DNA of 64,000 nucleotides from Halorubrum aquaticum (GCF_900113615.1 NZ_FOPZ01000005.1:62001-126000); one strand, 5' to 3'. Positions 44,133 to 52,405 are shown, numbered from the stretch's first letter. Numbers and translations are program-made. The notes: a model not told the origin generated them from the sequence alone.

Positions 44133-45232
44133 TCGGACTCCCCCTCCGTCGGCCGGGTAACCTCACCGCCGTCCTGAAACACGGGGAGCCCCCGCTCGTT
44201 CCCGATCTCTCGGTCGGCTCCCATCTCCGGCTCCGGAGGCTCGGGGACGGACCGGACGAGGCCGTCGTTCTCCGAGACGTCGAACCACATCCCTAGGGTC
44301 AACAGCAGCCCGCCGAGGGCCCCGACGGAAACCGACATCATGCCGCCGAGGAACGCGTCGACCCCCGCCGATGCGAGGGTGTAGGCTCCCCCGAAGATCC
44401 CGGTGAGCGTGACCGTCGCTCCCAGCACGTAGCAGACGACCAACGGATGGAACCGCCGGAGGACGTACGACCGTCCGATGCGTTCGACGAAGTTTCGGGC
44501 CAGAAGTGCCGAGAGCCGCGGCACGAACGTCGAGTACCGGATGGTGCTCGTTTCGTCCCCGTACACGGACGGATGAGCGATGTCGGCGATCTCCTCGCGG
44601 TCGAGGTTAAGCGCGAAGAGGAGGTGGTTGAGGAAGCCGTACTCGTCGTAGAGCCGGTCGAACCGAACCCGCTGGAGTCCGCCGTTCGAGATCGCGGTGA
44701 AGCCGTTCTGTGGGTCCGAGACCTCCCAGTACCCGCTGGAGATGCGGGTCAGGAGGGTCAAGACGACGTTCCCGAACAGCCGCCAGCGCGACATCCGTTC
44801 GTAGTCCCGTCGGGAGCTGAGCCGGTTCCCCTTCGCGTAGGTCACGTCGCCCGCGGCGACGGGGTCGACGATCCGTTCGAGGTGGGTCGGGTCCATCTGT
44901 CCGTCGCCGTCCATCACGGCGATGACGTCGACTCCGTCCTCGAGCGCGCGGGAGTAGCCGGTCTTGACCGCCGCCCCCGCGCCGCGGTTCCGCTCGTGCT
45001 GGATCGTGACGACGCGCGCCGCGCCGAGACCGTGGTCGGACGACGACTCGGCGACGCGACCGTTGACTCGCCGGGCGGCTTCGCGGACCTCCGTCCACGT
45101 CCCGTCGGTCGACGCGTCGTCGACCGCGTATATCCGGTCGACGTATTCGGGCATCGTCTCGATCACCTCGCCGACGTGTCCCGCCTCGTTGTACGCGGGA
45201 ACGACGACCCCGACGCTCCGTCCGTCGTACAT
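44129..45232 (-). CDS. Family 2 glycosyltransferase with C-terminal membrane helices
   Basis: 367 aa. The GT-A domain has VGVVVPAYNEAGHVGEVI, YAVDDASTDGTW and the metal-binding DxD in AVMDGDGQMDP. Two or three helices follow (about residues 255-325), and the tail is acidic. It resembles dolichyl-phosphate sugar transferases, so it may load a sugar on a lipid carrier for surface glycans. First gene of the wecB-wecC operon; a 32-codon ORF (45235-45333) precedes it by 2 nt and may be a leader. Confidence 0.82.
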   Translation of the reverse strand: MYDGRSVGVVVPAYNEAGHVGEVIETMPEYVDRIYAVDDASTDGTWTEVREAARRVNGRVAESSSDHGLGAARVVTIQHERNRGAGAAVKTGYSRALEDGVDVIAVMDGDGQMDPTHLERIVDPVAAGDVTYAKGNRLSSRRDYERMSRWRLFGNVVLTLLTRISSGYWEVSDPQNGFTAISNGGLQRVRFDRLYDEYGFLNHLLFALNLDREEIADIAHPSVYGDETSTIRYSTFVPRLSALLARNFVERIGRSYVLRRFHPLVVCYVLGATVTLTGIFGGAYTLASAGVDAFLGGMMSVSVGALGGLLLTLGMWFDVSENDGLVRSVPEPPEPEMGADREIGNERGLPVFQDGGEVTRPTEGESE

Positions 45233-45539
45233 CGTCAGGTCCTCCCCCCGTCGCGGATCGTGGCCGGCCCGGTCCGTCGGGTCCGGAACTGTCGTCGGCG
45301 TCCGAAGGCGGCTCTGACGTTGAATGCGGTCATGGATTGAGTGATGCCCCCGCGTGCGAGCCCCGACGCGACGCGGAGTGGCTGGTCGGATACCCGTCCG
45401 AAACGGGCTTCGTTATACACCGCATCACGCGGTCGTCGTTCCGACCCGACGGCCCCTCCGCGTTCGGTTCCGATCCGACGGACGCCGCGGCGGCCGCTCG
45501 TCGATCCGACGCTCGGGCAGCCGCTCGTCGAACTGGAGG
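45233..45539. other. 307-bp gap upstream of the glycosyltransferase operon
   Basis: It contains one short minus-strand ORF (45235-45333, M-T-A-F-N-V-R-A-A-F-..., Arg-rich), ending 2 nt before the glycosyltransferase ATG, and an inverted repeat ACCGC-ATCAC-GCGGT near 45418-45432 next to GTATAAC on the minus strand, a possible promoter. Nothing else is seen. Confidence 0.4.
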
Positions 45540-45824
45540 TCATAGGTCCACGTACCGGTTCTCCCACTCCCGACGCGCCCGGACTCCCTCGAACCCCTTC
45601 TCGGTTACCCGATAGAGGTTGGTCCGGCGGTCGATCTCGCCCTTCTCGACGTATCCCTTCTTCACCAGGGTGTCGAGGTTCGGATACAGCCGTCCGTGGG
45701 TGAACTCGCCCATCTCCGTCTCGAGCTCGGTTTTGATCTCCTGGCCCGACGGGTCCGTTTCTCCCACGACCACGTAGAGGAGGTCCCGCTGAAAGCTGGT
45801 CAGCTCGAAAAGGGGATCGGTCAT
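45540..45824 (-). CDS. PadR-family transcriptional regulator
   Basis: 94 aa from the ATG at 45824. FELTSFQRDLLYVVVGETDPSGQEIKTELETEMGEFTHGRLYPNLDTLVKKGYVEKGEIDRRTNLYRVTEKG is a full PadR winged helix with the GRLYPNLDTL recognition segment. PadR proteins usually repress nearby genes. It could regulate the glycosyltransferase operon downstream of it; that is inference. Confidence 0.85.
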   Translation of the reverse strand: MTDPLFELTSFQRDLLYVVVGETDPSGQEIKTELETEMGEFTHGRLYPNLDTLVKKGYVEKGEIDRRTNLYRVTEKGFEGVRARREWENRYVDL

Positions 45825-46101
45825 GTCGTGACAGTGGACCACCCAAGAGTTTCGTTATGTACGCGTGAACGAACGCCAAGGGGGTCCACAGCGATCGAAC
45901 GCGGCCGCGATGGCCGCACCCGGGACGACGACGGAAACGACGACCGACGAAACGGGAGACGACCTCCTTTCACGGCGATCCGTCGACCGGTTACCCCCCG
46001 ATATGGACGTGATAACAAATTGAGTGAGGCGTCAGATCTATGCTATCCGCCCGTCCCCCCGAGAGGGGGCGAAAGCCGCCGTCCGACCACGAGACCACCC
46101 A

Positions 46102-46623
46102 ATGAACTCGACGGAGGAACTCACGAAAGACCAGGTGTTCGAGGTATTGAGCAGTTCACGGCGTCGACAGATCCTGTATCACCTCCATCGGCGGGGTGGG
46201 CGTGCGGACCTCCGTTCGTTAGCCCGCGACACGGCGGCGGACGAGACGGACGAGCCGGTCGATAGCGACGTGGTAAAGCGGTTCTACATCTCGCTGTACC
46301 AGACGCACGTGCCGAAACTGGAGCAGGTCGGACTGGTGGTGTACGACGGCGACGACAAGACCGTCACGCTCACCGATCGGGTCGAGGACGTCGCTCGCGT
46401 GTTAAACGAAGACGTCCGAACGGACCGCAGCTGGGCGGTCTACTACGGCGTGCTCGCGGTGGTCGGCGTGGCGATCGGCGTCGGTCAACTCCTGAGTTCG
46501 CTCTCGGCGCTTCCGAGTCTGGCCTTCGCCGGGGCCGTCATGTCGCTGGCGGCGTTCCAGTACTACGAGACGGCCGTCAAACGCGGGGAGTACTCGTTTC
46601 TCGAACGGTTGGTGATCGACTAA
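46102..46623 (+). CDS. DUF7344 winged-helix membrane protein 1
   Basis: 173 aa from the ATG at 46102. DQVFEVLSSSRRRQILYHLHRRGG...DVVKRFYISLYQTHVPKLEQVGLVVYDGDDKTVTL is the DUF7344 winged helix. Two membrane helices follow (about residues 113-155), so it may be a membrane-bound transcription regulator. It faces a paralogue at 46656-47288 tail to tail. Confidence 0.8.
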   Translation: MNSTEELTKDQVFEVLSSSRRRQILYHLHRRGGRADLRSLARDTAADETDEPVDSDVVKRFYISLYQTHVPKLEQVGLVVYDGDDKTVTLTDRVEDVARVLNEDVRTDRSWAVYYGVLAVVGVAIGVGQLLSSLSALPSLAFAGAVMSLAAFQYYETAVKRGEYSFLERLVID

Positions 46624-46655
46624 CCGGTTCGACGGGGCGGGAGCGGCGACCGCGA

Positions 46656-47288
46656 TCATCCCATGTATTGGACCCCGACGATGGCGAGGATCCCGGCGAC
46701 ACACAGTACCGTCCAGGCGACCGCCGGCACGGCCGAGAGGGCACCGATCCCGAGCGTCCCGACTCCGACGACGGCGACGACGACGCCGGCGATCGCGGGC
46801 ACGAGCCAGGTCCGCTCGAGGTCCGCTTTCCGCTCGGTGTCCACGTCCTCGTCGTCCTCGTCGATGGGGTCCATGTAGACCAGCAACTGGGATACCGACT
46901 CCTGTAGCTCGATCGTCCCGCGGTTCTTGTCGTACTCGACGACCCCCAGCGTGTCCATCTTCGGGAGGTGACACTGGTAGAGGCCGATGTACACCCGCTT
47001 CCGCTGGTCGGAGGAGAGCTCCCTGACCGTGATGTCGTTCTCGTCCGCCGCGATGTGCTCGGCGACGTCGTTGAGCTCCGCGTACCCGTCGTGCGCGCGG
47101 AGGTACTGGATGATGCTGCGCCGACGGCTGTTCTTCAGGAGGTCGAAGATCTCGCCCTTCTCTAGGTTCGACCCGTTCGACCGGGACGTCTTCCCGATCT
47201 CCTCCAGGTTCGATACGTCGTCAGTCGATGTCTCGGGATCCGACCCGAGTTGATCCCCGCTAAGCGACCCCGAATTTCCCGCGCTCAT
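46656..47288 (-). CDS. DUF7344 winged-helix membrane protein 2
   Basis: 210 aa from the ATG at 47288. An acidic leader is followed by EIFDLLKNSRRRSIIQYLRAHDGYAEL...RKRVYIGLYQCHLPKMDTLGVVEYDKNRGTIEL (DUF7344) and two C-terminal helices (TWLVPAIAGVVVAVVGVGTLGIG and AVAWTVLCVAGILAIVGV). Same architecture as the convergent gene at 46102, so the pair arose by duplication. Function unknown; regulation of the neighbouring glycan genes is plausible. Confidence 0.8.
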   Translation of the reverse strand: MSAGNSGSLSGDQLGSDPETSTDDVSNLEEIGKTSRSNGSNLEKGEIFDLLKNSRRRSIIQYLRAHDGYAELNDVAEHIAADENDITVRELSSDQRKRVYIGLYQCHLPKMDTLGVVEYDKNRGTIELQESVSQLLVYMDPIDEDDEDVDTERKADLERTWLVPAIAGVVVAVVGVGTLGIGALSAVPAVAWTVLCVAGILAIVGVQYMG

Positions 47289-47471
47289 GGAACGTCCCAC
47301 ACGGTACACTCTCTTAGATATAATGAAGTTAACGTGTTCTAACAATTCAGGAACGTGCGGAATCGGCCGACGGCACGGCCCACCGCCGATCGGGGGCTCG
47401 ATCGACCCCTACACCTCCGTTTCCCGACTGATGTGTGCCGTGTTTCGGCCGTTTCGGCGACCCACGGCTCC

Positions 47472-47487
47472 GTTAGCAGACGTATAC
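47472..47487 (+). promoter_or_regulatory. GTTAR-N5-GTATAC promoter motif, site 3 (Gfo/Idh gene)
   Basis: GTTAG at 47472, GTATAC at 47482, and the ATG at 47517, 35 bp after the second box. This spacing supports 47517 over the in-frame ATG at 47508. Confidence 0.6.
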
Positions 47488-47516
47488 TATTCTTTCGTCC
47501 TCGTGTGATGGCTATA

Positions 47517-48665
47517 ATGACATACCGTGTCGCGATGATCGGGACCGGCGAGGACCCGGAAACGCGGGATAGAGACGGGTTCGCGATGGCATACCGCCAC
47601 GCGTCCGGGTATCAGCGCCTCGAGTCGTGTTCGCTCGTGGCCTGTGCGGACATCGTTCCGGAGAACGCGGAGGCGTTCGCCGAGCACCACGGACTCGACG
47701 CGGTCTACGAGGACCACGAGGTCATGCTCGAGGAGGTCGAGCCCGACATCGTGAGCATCTGCGTGCCCCCGGCGGTTCACGCCGACCTCGTCGTCGACAG
47801 CGCGTCCGCGGCGTCGGTCGACGCGGTCCACTGTGAGAAACCCATGGCGACGACGTGGGGCGACAGCCGACGAATGGTGGACGTCTGCGACCGCGAGGGC
47901 GTCCAGTTGACGATCGACCACCAGCGCCGGCTGGCCGAGCCGGTCCTGCGGGCGAAGGAGCTGCTCGACGACGGGGAGATCGGCGAGCTCGAACGACTGG
48001 AGTGGTCCGAGGTGAACCTCTTCGACGCCGGCTCGCACCTCTTCGACCTCTGTGACCTCTTCGTGGACGGCGCGCGCGCGGAGTGGGTGCTCGCGGCGAT
48101 CGACTGCTCGCACGAGAACCGGTGGTTCGGCGCGCTCAACGAGACGCGGTCGATCGCCCAGTGGCGGTACGCGGACGGCACCCTCGGGGTCGCGTCCACG
48201 GCGGAGGACGGCGTGACCAGCGTCGACGCCTACCTCCGGGTCGTCGGCGAGGACGGGACCATCGAGATCCAAACGGACGACGGGACGGCCCTTCGGGTGC
48301 GAACCGACGGGAAGTGGCGGACCGTCGACACCGACGAGAACGTCTACGGTCCCAAGCTCGGGATCGTCCGCGCAGCCCTCAGTAAATCCACCGAGCTCCT
48401 GCCGGGGCCGACGTGGCCCGCGGACCCGCCGACCCACTACGAGAAGGCGATCGAGCACCTCGTCGACTCGCTGTCGGCCGGGACGGAGCCGGTCTTCTCC
48501 GGTCGGCGCGCGCTCCGCGGCACCGAACTGGTGTTCGCGAGCTGGGAGTCCGCGCGGCAACGCGGCCGCGTCCACCTCCCCCTGGAGCTGGAGGGGAATC
48601 CTCTCGAGGAGATGTACGAAGCCGGACAGCTCGGCGGATCTGCGGACTGGCCCGACGACACGTGA
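47517..48665 (+). CDS. Gfo/Idh/MocA-family sugar dehydrogenase
   Basis: 382 aa. The NAD(P) fold begins VAMIGTG and continues SCSLVACADIVPENAEAFAEHHGL; the catalytic-region motif is VHCEKPMATTWGDSRRMVDVC (EKP). ITIDHQRR-like sequence (LTIDHQRRLAEPVL) follows. The C-terminal half is an alpha/beta substrate domain. Substrates are usually sugars or UDP-sugars. It shares its promoter motif with two other sugar genes here, so a UDP-sugar role is likely. Confidence 0.85.
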   Translation: MTYRVAMIGTGEDPETRDRDGFAMAYRHASGYQRLESCSLVACADIVPENAEAFAEHHGLDAVYEDHEVMLEEVEPDIVSICVPPAVHADLVVDSASAASVDAVHCEKPMATTWGDSRRMVDVCDREGVQLTIDHQRRLAEPVLRAKELLDDGEIGELERLEWSEVNLFDAGSHLFDLCDLFVDGARAEWVLAAIDCSHENRWFGALNETRSIAQWRYADGTLGVASTAEDGVTSVDAYLRVVGEDGTIEIQTDDGTALRVRTDGKWRTVDTDENVYGPKLGIVRAALSKSTELLPGPTWPADPPTHYEKAIEHLVDSLSAGTEPVFSGRRALRGTELVFASWESARQRGRVHLPLELEGNPLEEMYEAGQLGGSADWPDDT

Positions 48666-48719
48666 TCCGGCGCAGTCTACCGATTCCTCGGCGCCACGAC
48701 CGGTTTCGGAACCGGTCCA

Positions 48720-48818
48720 CCGTCGGAACAGTCATCCGATAACGGATATATCACGATCCAAATACTTATTGCCGGTAATGGGAGATTAACGGCCGCAATG
48801 GCACACAAGCTGGCACAC
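48720..48818 (+). promoter_or_regulatory. Shared promoter/start cassette, copy 2
   Basis: GAACAGTCATCCGAT, an AT-rich stretch ending CTTATT, GCCGGT, GATTA and CCGC, then the ATG at 48798 with codons for MAHKLAH. The order and most bases match the minus-strand cassette at 35270-35355, including identity over the first seven codons. Confidence 0.6.
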
Positions 48819-49229
48819 GGACTGCAGTCGACGGGAGACGGACCGCCCGACGCCGATCGCGACGGGGACGGTTCCACACGGATCACGCGTCGGAGATACG
48901 CTCGCCTCGGCGGGGCGGCGGTCGCGACGGTCGCGACGATCGCGGGTCGGATGAACGGGCTCGTCGCGGCGTCGACGGACGACGACGATCCCGAACGTCG
49001 GATCCGGATCCACGGGTCGGGCACCCCGTCCACGTACGAGGTGACCGTCGGCGGGGAGCTCGTTCCGGACGGGGGATCGAGCCGGGACGCCGGCCACGTC
49101 TCCGGGTCCACCGCGGAGGGCGTGGTCACGAACGACGACCGCGGCTACCGGTTCCGCGGCGAGCTCCACGACGTCACCGTCGACGGCGACGCCGAGATAT
49201 CGCTCGACGGGGAGCCGTTCGAGGGGTAA
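48798..49229 (+). CDS. Tat-exported small beta-rich protein
   Basis: 143 aa, no recognised family. After a 28-residue leader the Tat motif RRRYARLGG precedes a short hydrophobic core (AAVATVATIAG). The mature part (RRIRIHGSGTPSTYEVTVGGELV...VVTNDDRGYRFRGELHDVTVDGDAEISLDGEPF) looks like a small beta sandwich. It is probably an exported surface protein. The first seven codons belong to a cassette shared with another locus. Confidence 0.65.
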   Translation: MAHKLAHGLQSTGDGPPDADRDGDGSTRITRRRYARLGGAAVATVATIAGRMNGLVAASTDDDDPERRIRIHGSGTPSTYEVTVGGELVPDGGSSRDAGHVSGSTAEGVVTNDDRGYRFRGELHDVTVDGDAEISLDGEPFEG

Positions 49230-49344
49230 CCGCATCGCGCGGAGGCCCGGTTTCGGCTCCGATACCGATCCCGGCCGCGTCGGTGGGGACGGATCCCTCG
49301 GTACCCCGTTCATAACTACCCCCGACCGACGGGTCCGTCGTCAC

Positions 49345-49938
49345 ATGTGGCCCTGGGAGCACGTGCTGTTCGCCTACGTGTGTTACTCGACGTACGTTCA
49401 CGGCAGGTATCGGTCGCGACCCGGGGACGCACCCACGGTCGCGCTCGCGTTCGGCGCCGTGCTCCCGGACCTGATCGACAAACCGCTCGCCTGGGAGTTC
49501 AACGTGTTCACCACGGGGTACGCGGCGGCTCACTCGGTGTTTCTCGGCGTTCCGGCGGCGATCGCCGTGTACGCGCTCGCCGAGCGCCGACGCGCGGGAG
49601 CGGTCGGCGGCGCCTTCCTGACGGGGTACGTGCTCCACCTGGTCGGCGACGTGGTCCCGGCGTCGCTGTCGCACGGGCGACTGGCGCTCTCCCCGGTTCT
49701 GTGGCCGATCGCCGATCGGATGCCACGGCCCGACCGCGGGTCCTTCGTCGACGGCGTCTCCGGACTGCTCACCGAGTACGTCGCGCGACTGCTCACCCTG
49801 GAGCTCTCCGCGGTCATCGCGCTCCAGCTCGGATCGGTCGTGTTCGGGGTCACGCTGTGGCTGGTCGACGGACGCCCCGGCCTCTCGCTGGTCACGGGCC
49901 CGATCCGACGGGTGATCAGGCGAGTTCGGGCTGGATAG
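49345..49938 (+). CDS. YdjM-like membrane-bound metal-dependent hydrolase
   Basis: 197 aa with four or five hydrophobic helices. PWEHVLFAYVCYSTY, AFGAVLPDLIDKPLAW and HLVGDVVPA carry the His/Asp residues of the YdjM (DUF457-type) family. The function is unknown, despite the hydrolase label. It stands alone, downstream of the Tat protein. Confidence 0.75.
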   Translation: MWPWEHVLFAYVCYSTYVHGRYRSRPGDAPTVALAFGAVLPDLIDKPLAWEFNVFTTGYAAAHSVFLGVPAAIAVYALAERRRAGAVGGAFLTGYVLHLVGDVVPASLSHGRLALSPVLWPIADRMPRPDRGSFVDGVSGLLTEYVARLLTLELSAVIALQLGSVVFGVTLWLVDGRPGLSLVTGPIRRVIRRVRAG

Positions 49939-49976
49939 CCGCCGATCAGACCGGATTCAGACAGGCCGGGCGGAAC

Positions 49977-50030
49977 GGGCCGTTCGGGCCTGCTCGGGGC
50001 CGTTCGAGCCTGCTCGGGACCGTTCGGTCA
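49977..50030. repeat. 20-bp tandem repeat, 2.5 units
   Basis: GGCCGTTCGRGCCTGCTCGG occurs with a 20-bp period (phases at 49981, 50001, 50021), in the convergent gap between the YdjM-like gene and the sugar isomerase gene. Confidence 0.7.
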
Positions 50031-50037
50031 TCGACGG

Positions 50038-50934
50038 TCAGTCGGTCCGATCGAGCGTCGCCAGACCGCGATAGACCGCCGCTTCGGGGTCCGACGGGTG
50101 GTCGTCCTCGAACACGAGCCAGTCGACGCCGGTCTCGTGTGAGGCCCGCAGCACCCGTTCGAGGTCTAAGATCCCCTCGCCGGGCGGGACCGACCGGAAC
50201 GCCGGCGGGAAGCGACGCGTTCGCGCGACGTCGGCGACGTGGATCAGCGACAGGCGATCGCCGAGCAGTTCGAAGGCGTCGACCGGGTCGTACCCGCCCG
50301 CGGAGACCCACCCGACGTCGACCTCGAACGTGAGGTCGTCCGTGCGGGACACGAGCCGACCGAACCCGGTCGCCTCCAGGGTTCGGTCCGTCCCGCGAAC
50401 CGTCAGATCGATCGCTTCGGCCACCTGCTCCCAGACGATGCTCGGCGACGGGAGGTTCGCGGGGACGCCGAGCCCGAACCGGTCGAGAAGCGGGAGGAAC
50501 GGGTCCTTCGAGGTGTGATACGAGAGCCGGAGTCCGTGGCCGGCGATCCGACTCGCGAGGCCGTCGAGCCGGGTCGCCAGCGCGTCGACGTGCGTCGTCG
50601 TGCGGAAGTAGCCGGCACCGAGGTGCGGGATGACGAGGTGGTCACAGCCGACGTGACGACAGCGGTCGACGACCGACTCCAGGTCGCTCTCCAGGGTGCG
50701 CAGGTCGACGTGTGCGGCCACGGGCTCGACGCCCGTCTCCTCGAGGGCCCTCCGGACCGCGTGGGGGTCCGCCTCGAGGAACGCGCCGGCGAACTCGACT
50801 CCCTCGAATCCGGCCTTCGCCACCCGGCGGATCGTTTCCGGTAACGACTCCTCGATGTTCCGGAGCGTGTATAGCTGTATCGCCGAGCGCGGACGCGACT
50901 TCGCCGCTCGTTCCGCTGGTTCTGACCGAATCAT
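50038..50934 (-). CDS. Sugar phosphate isomerase/epimerase (AP endonuclease 2 family TIM barrel)
   Basis: 298 aa from the ATG at 50934. AIQLYTLRNIEESLPETIRRVAKAGFEGVEFAG opens the TIM barrel, HVGCDHLVIPHLGAGYF and LRLSYHTSKDPFLPL provide metal ligands, FEVDVGWVSAGGYDPVDAFELLGDRLSLIHVAD and WLVFEDDHPSDPE close it. Such enzymes act on sugars or inositols. Its placement at the edge of the glycan block, near the Gfo/Idh gene, suggests a shared pathway. The frame stays open upstream but without barrel sequence. Confidence 0.82.
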   Translation of the reverse strand: MIRSEPAERAAKSRPRSAIQLYTLRNIEESLPETIRRVAKAGFEGVEFAGAFLEADPHAVRRALEETGVEPVAAHVDLRTLESDLESVVDRCRHVGCDHLVIPHLGAGYFRTTTHVDALATRLDGLASRIAGHGLRLSYHTSKDPFLPLLDRFGLGVPANLPSPSIVWEQVAEAIDLTVRGTDRTLEATGFGRLVSRTDDLTFEVDVGWVSAGGYDPVDAFELLGDRLSLIHVADVARTRRFPPAFRSVPPGEGILDLERVLRASHETGVDWLVFEDDHPSDPEAAVYRGLATLDRTD

Positions 50935-51116
50935 TGTCCGGATTCCGACCCCTCGGTCGGAAGTAATGGGCCGCATATCGCCGTGTGGCGATCCGAACTC
51001 GACCCGTCTCGGGAACGACCCCGACCGGATCGCTCCCTCGGTTCGGGTCGTCACCCTCAGTCCGGGTCGGCGATCAGCACGCCGATCGACCAGCGGTCGT
51101 TCGTGAACGGCCCCGG

Positions 51117-51319
51117 ATGGCGCGCGTCGCCGCCTCGGTCGTTTCGCCGCCCTGTGGTACGTGGCGTTCGCGACGGGTCCGGCTCCGCGCGTCACGCTCC
51201 TCGTGTCGGTTCCGTCGGGTGCCCCCGTGTACTTCGCGGTCGCGTTCCTGCTCGAACGACGGTCCGACTGGGGGATCGAGCGGAACCTGCGCGTGATCGG
51301 CGACGGGGTCGGGAGCTAG
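51117..51319 (+). pseudogene. Possible frameshifted small membrane protein gene
   Basis: The frame ending TAG at 51317-51319 reads ...RFAALWYVAFATGPAPRVTLLVSV-PSGAPVYFAVAFLLERRSDWGIERNLRVIGDGVGS, two hydrophobic segments and a charged tail, which looks real. No start precedes the ALWYVA segment in that frame except an internal GTG at 51161. An ATG at 51117 lies in another phase (M-A-R-V-A-A-S-V-V), so one frameshift would restore a full gene. The stop interlocks with the aminopeptidase stop (CTAG). Confidence 0.35.
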
Positions 51320-52395
51320 AACCCGTCCTCGAACACGAACGTGCCGTTACGCTGGACGACCTCCCCGTCGACCTCGATGACCGAGTCCTCGCTCATGTCG
51401 ACGATCATGTCGACGTGCTCGGCCGACTCGTTGAGTTCGTTCTCCTCCCCGACGGTGTCGGGGTAGGCGGACCCGACCGCCATGTGGACGGTGTCTCCCA
51501 TCTTCTCGTCGAACAGCATGTTGTAGGTGAACCGGTCGATCTGGCGGTTCATCCCGATCCCGAGCTCGCCGAGGTGCCGCGACCCCTCGTCGGTGTCGAG
51601 GATCCCGGTCAACAGGTCCTCGTTGCGCTCGGCGGCGTGTGAGACCACCTCGCCGTCCTCGAACCGCAGCCGGACCCCGTCGATCTCGCGGCCGTAGCGG
51701 TACAGCGGGAGGTCGAAGTGGACCTCGCCCTCGACGCCGTCGCGGACGGGGGCCGTGAACACCTCGCCGCCCGGGAGGTTCGCCTCGCCCTGGTCGTTGA
51801 GGGCGGTGTTGCCGGCGAGGTTCATCGTGAGGTCGGTCTCCTCGCCCGAGCGGATACGGAGCTCCTCGGCGTCGTTCAGGATGTCGACCATCCCCGCCTG
51901 GAACTCGCGTTGGGCCTCCCAGTCGAGCGAGACGGCGTCCCACACGAAGTCCTCGTACGCCTCGGTGCTCATCCCCGCGAGCTGGGCGTGTCCGGAGGTC
52001 GGGTACTGCGTGAGACACCACGTCTTCGAGAGGCGCTCGCGTTTCACCTCCTCCATCGCGCGGTTGTACGCGGCGTTCGTCTCGGGGTCCACGTCGGCGT
52101 CCTCAGTGACGTTGAGCCCGCCGCGGGCGATCACGAAGACGTCCGTCTCCTCGTAGAGCGCGCGCCGATGACCGGGCTCCGAGAAGCCGTCGGCGGCGCG
52201 TTTGAACGCGCGGTCCGACCGCTTCGAGTAGTTGAGATACACCGGCTTCGCCCCGCGGTCGCCGCAGATCTCGTGGAGCGCGACCGCGAGGTCCTCGGCC
52301 TCCTTCGGGAGCTGGATGACGACGTTATCGCCGGCCTCGATGCCGGTCGAGTGGTTGGCGATGATCTCCGCGTGTTCGCGAACGCGTGGGTCCAT
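51316..52395 (-). CDS. M29-family aminopeptidase
   Basis: 359 aa metallopeptidase. It begins MDPRVREHAEIIANHSTGIEAGDNVVIQLP and contains NLAGNTALNDQGEANLPGGEVFTAPV and GIGMNRQIDRFTYNMLFDEKMGDTVHMAVGSAYPDTVG, where the Glu, His and Asp ligands of the M29 (AmpS/PepS, thermophilic aminopeptidase) family lie. It removes N-terminal residues from peptides, probably in the cytosol. A TTTAAT box 40 bp upstream is flanked by direct repeats of TTCTCYCCCGRGGGGATT (52406-52448). Confidence 0.85.
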   Translation of the reverse strand: MDPRVREHAEIIANHSTGIEAGDNVVIQLPKEAEDLAVALHEICGDRGAKPVYLNYSKRSDRAFKRAADGFSEPGHRRALYEETDVFVIARGGLNVTEDADVDPETNAAYNRAMEEVKRERLSKTWCLTQYPTSGHAQLAGMSTEAYEDFVWDAVSLDWEAQREFQAGMVDILNDAEELRIRSGEETDLTMNLAGNTALNDQGEANLPGGEVFTAPVRDGVEGEVHFDLPLYRYGREIDGVRLRFEDGEVVSHAAERNEDLLTGILDTDEGSRHLGELGIGMNRQIDRFTYNMLFDEKMGDTVHMAVGSAYPDTVGEENELNESAEHVDMIVDMSEDSVIEVDGEVVQRNGTFVFEDGF

Positions 52396-52405
52396 GGACC
52401 CGCCT

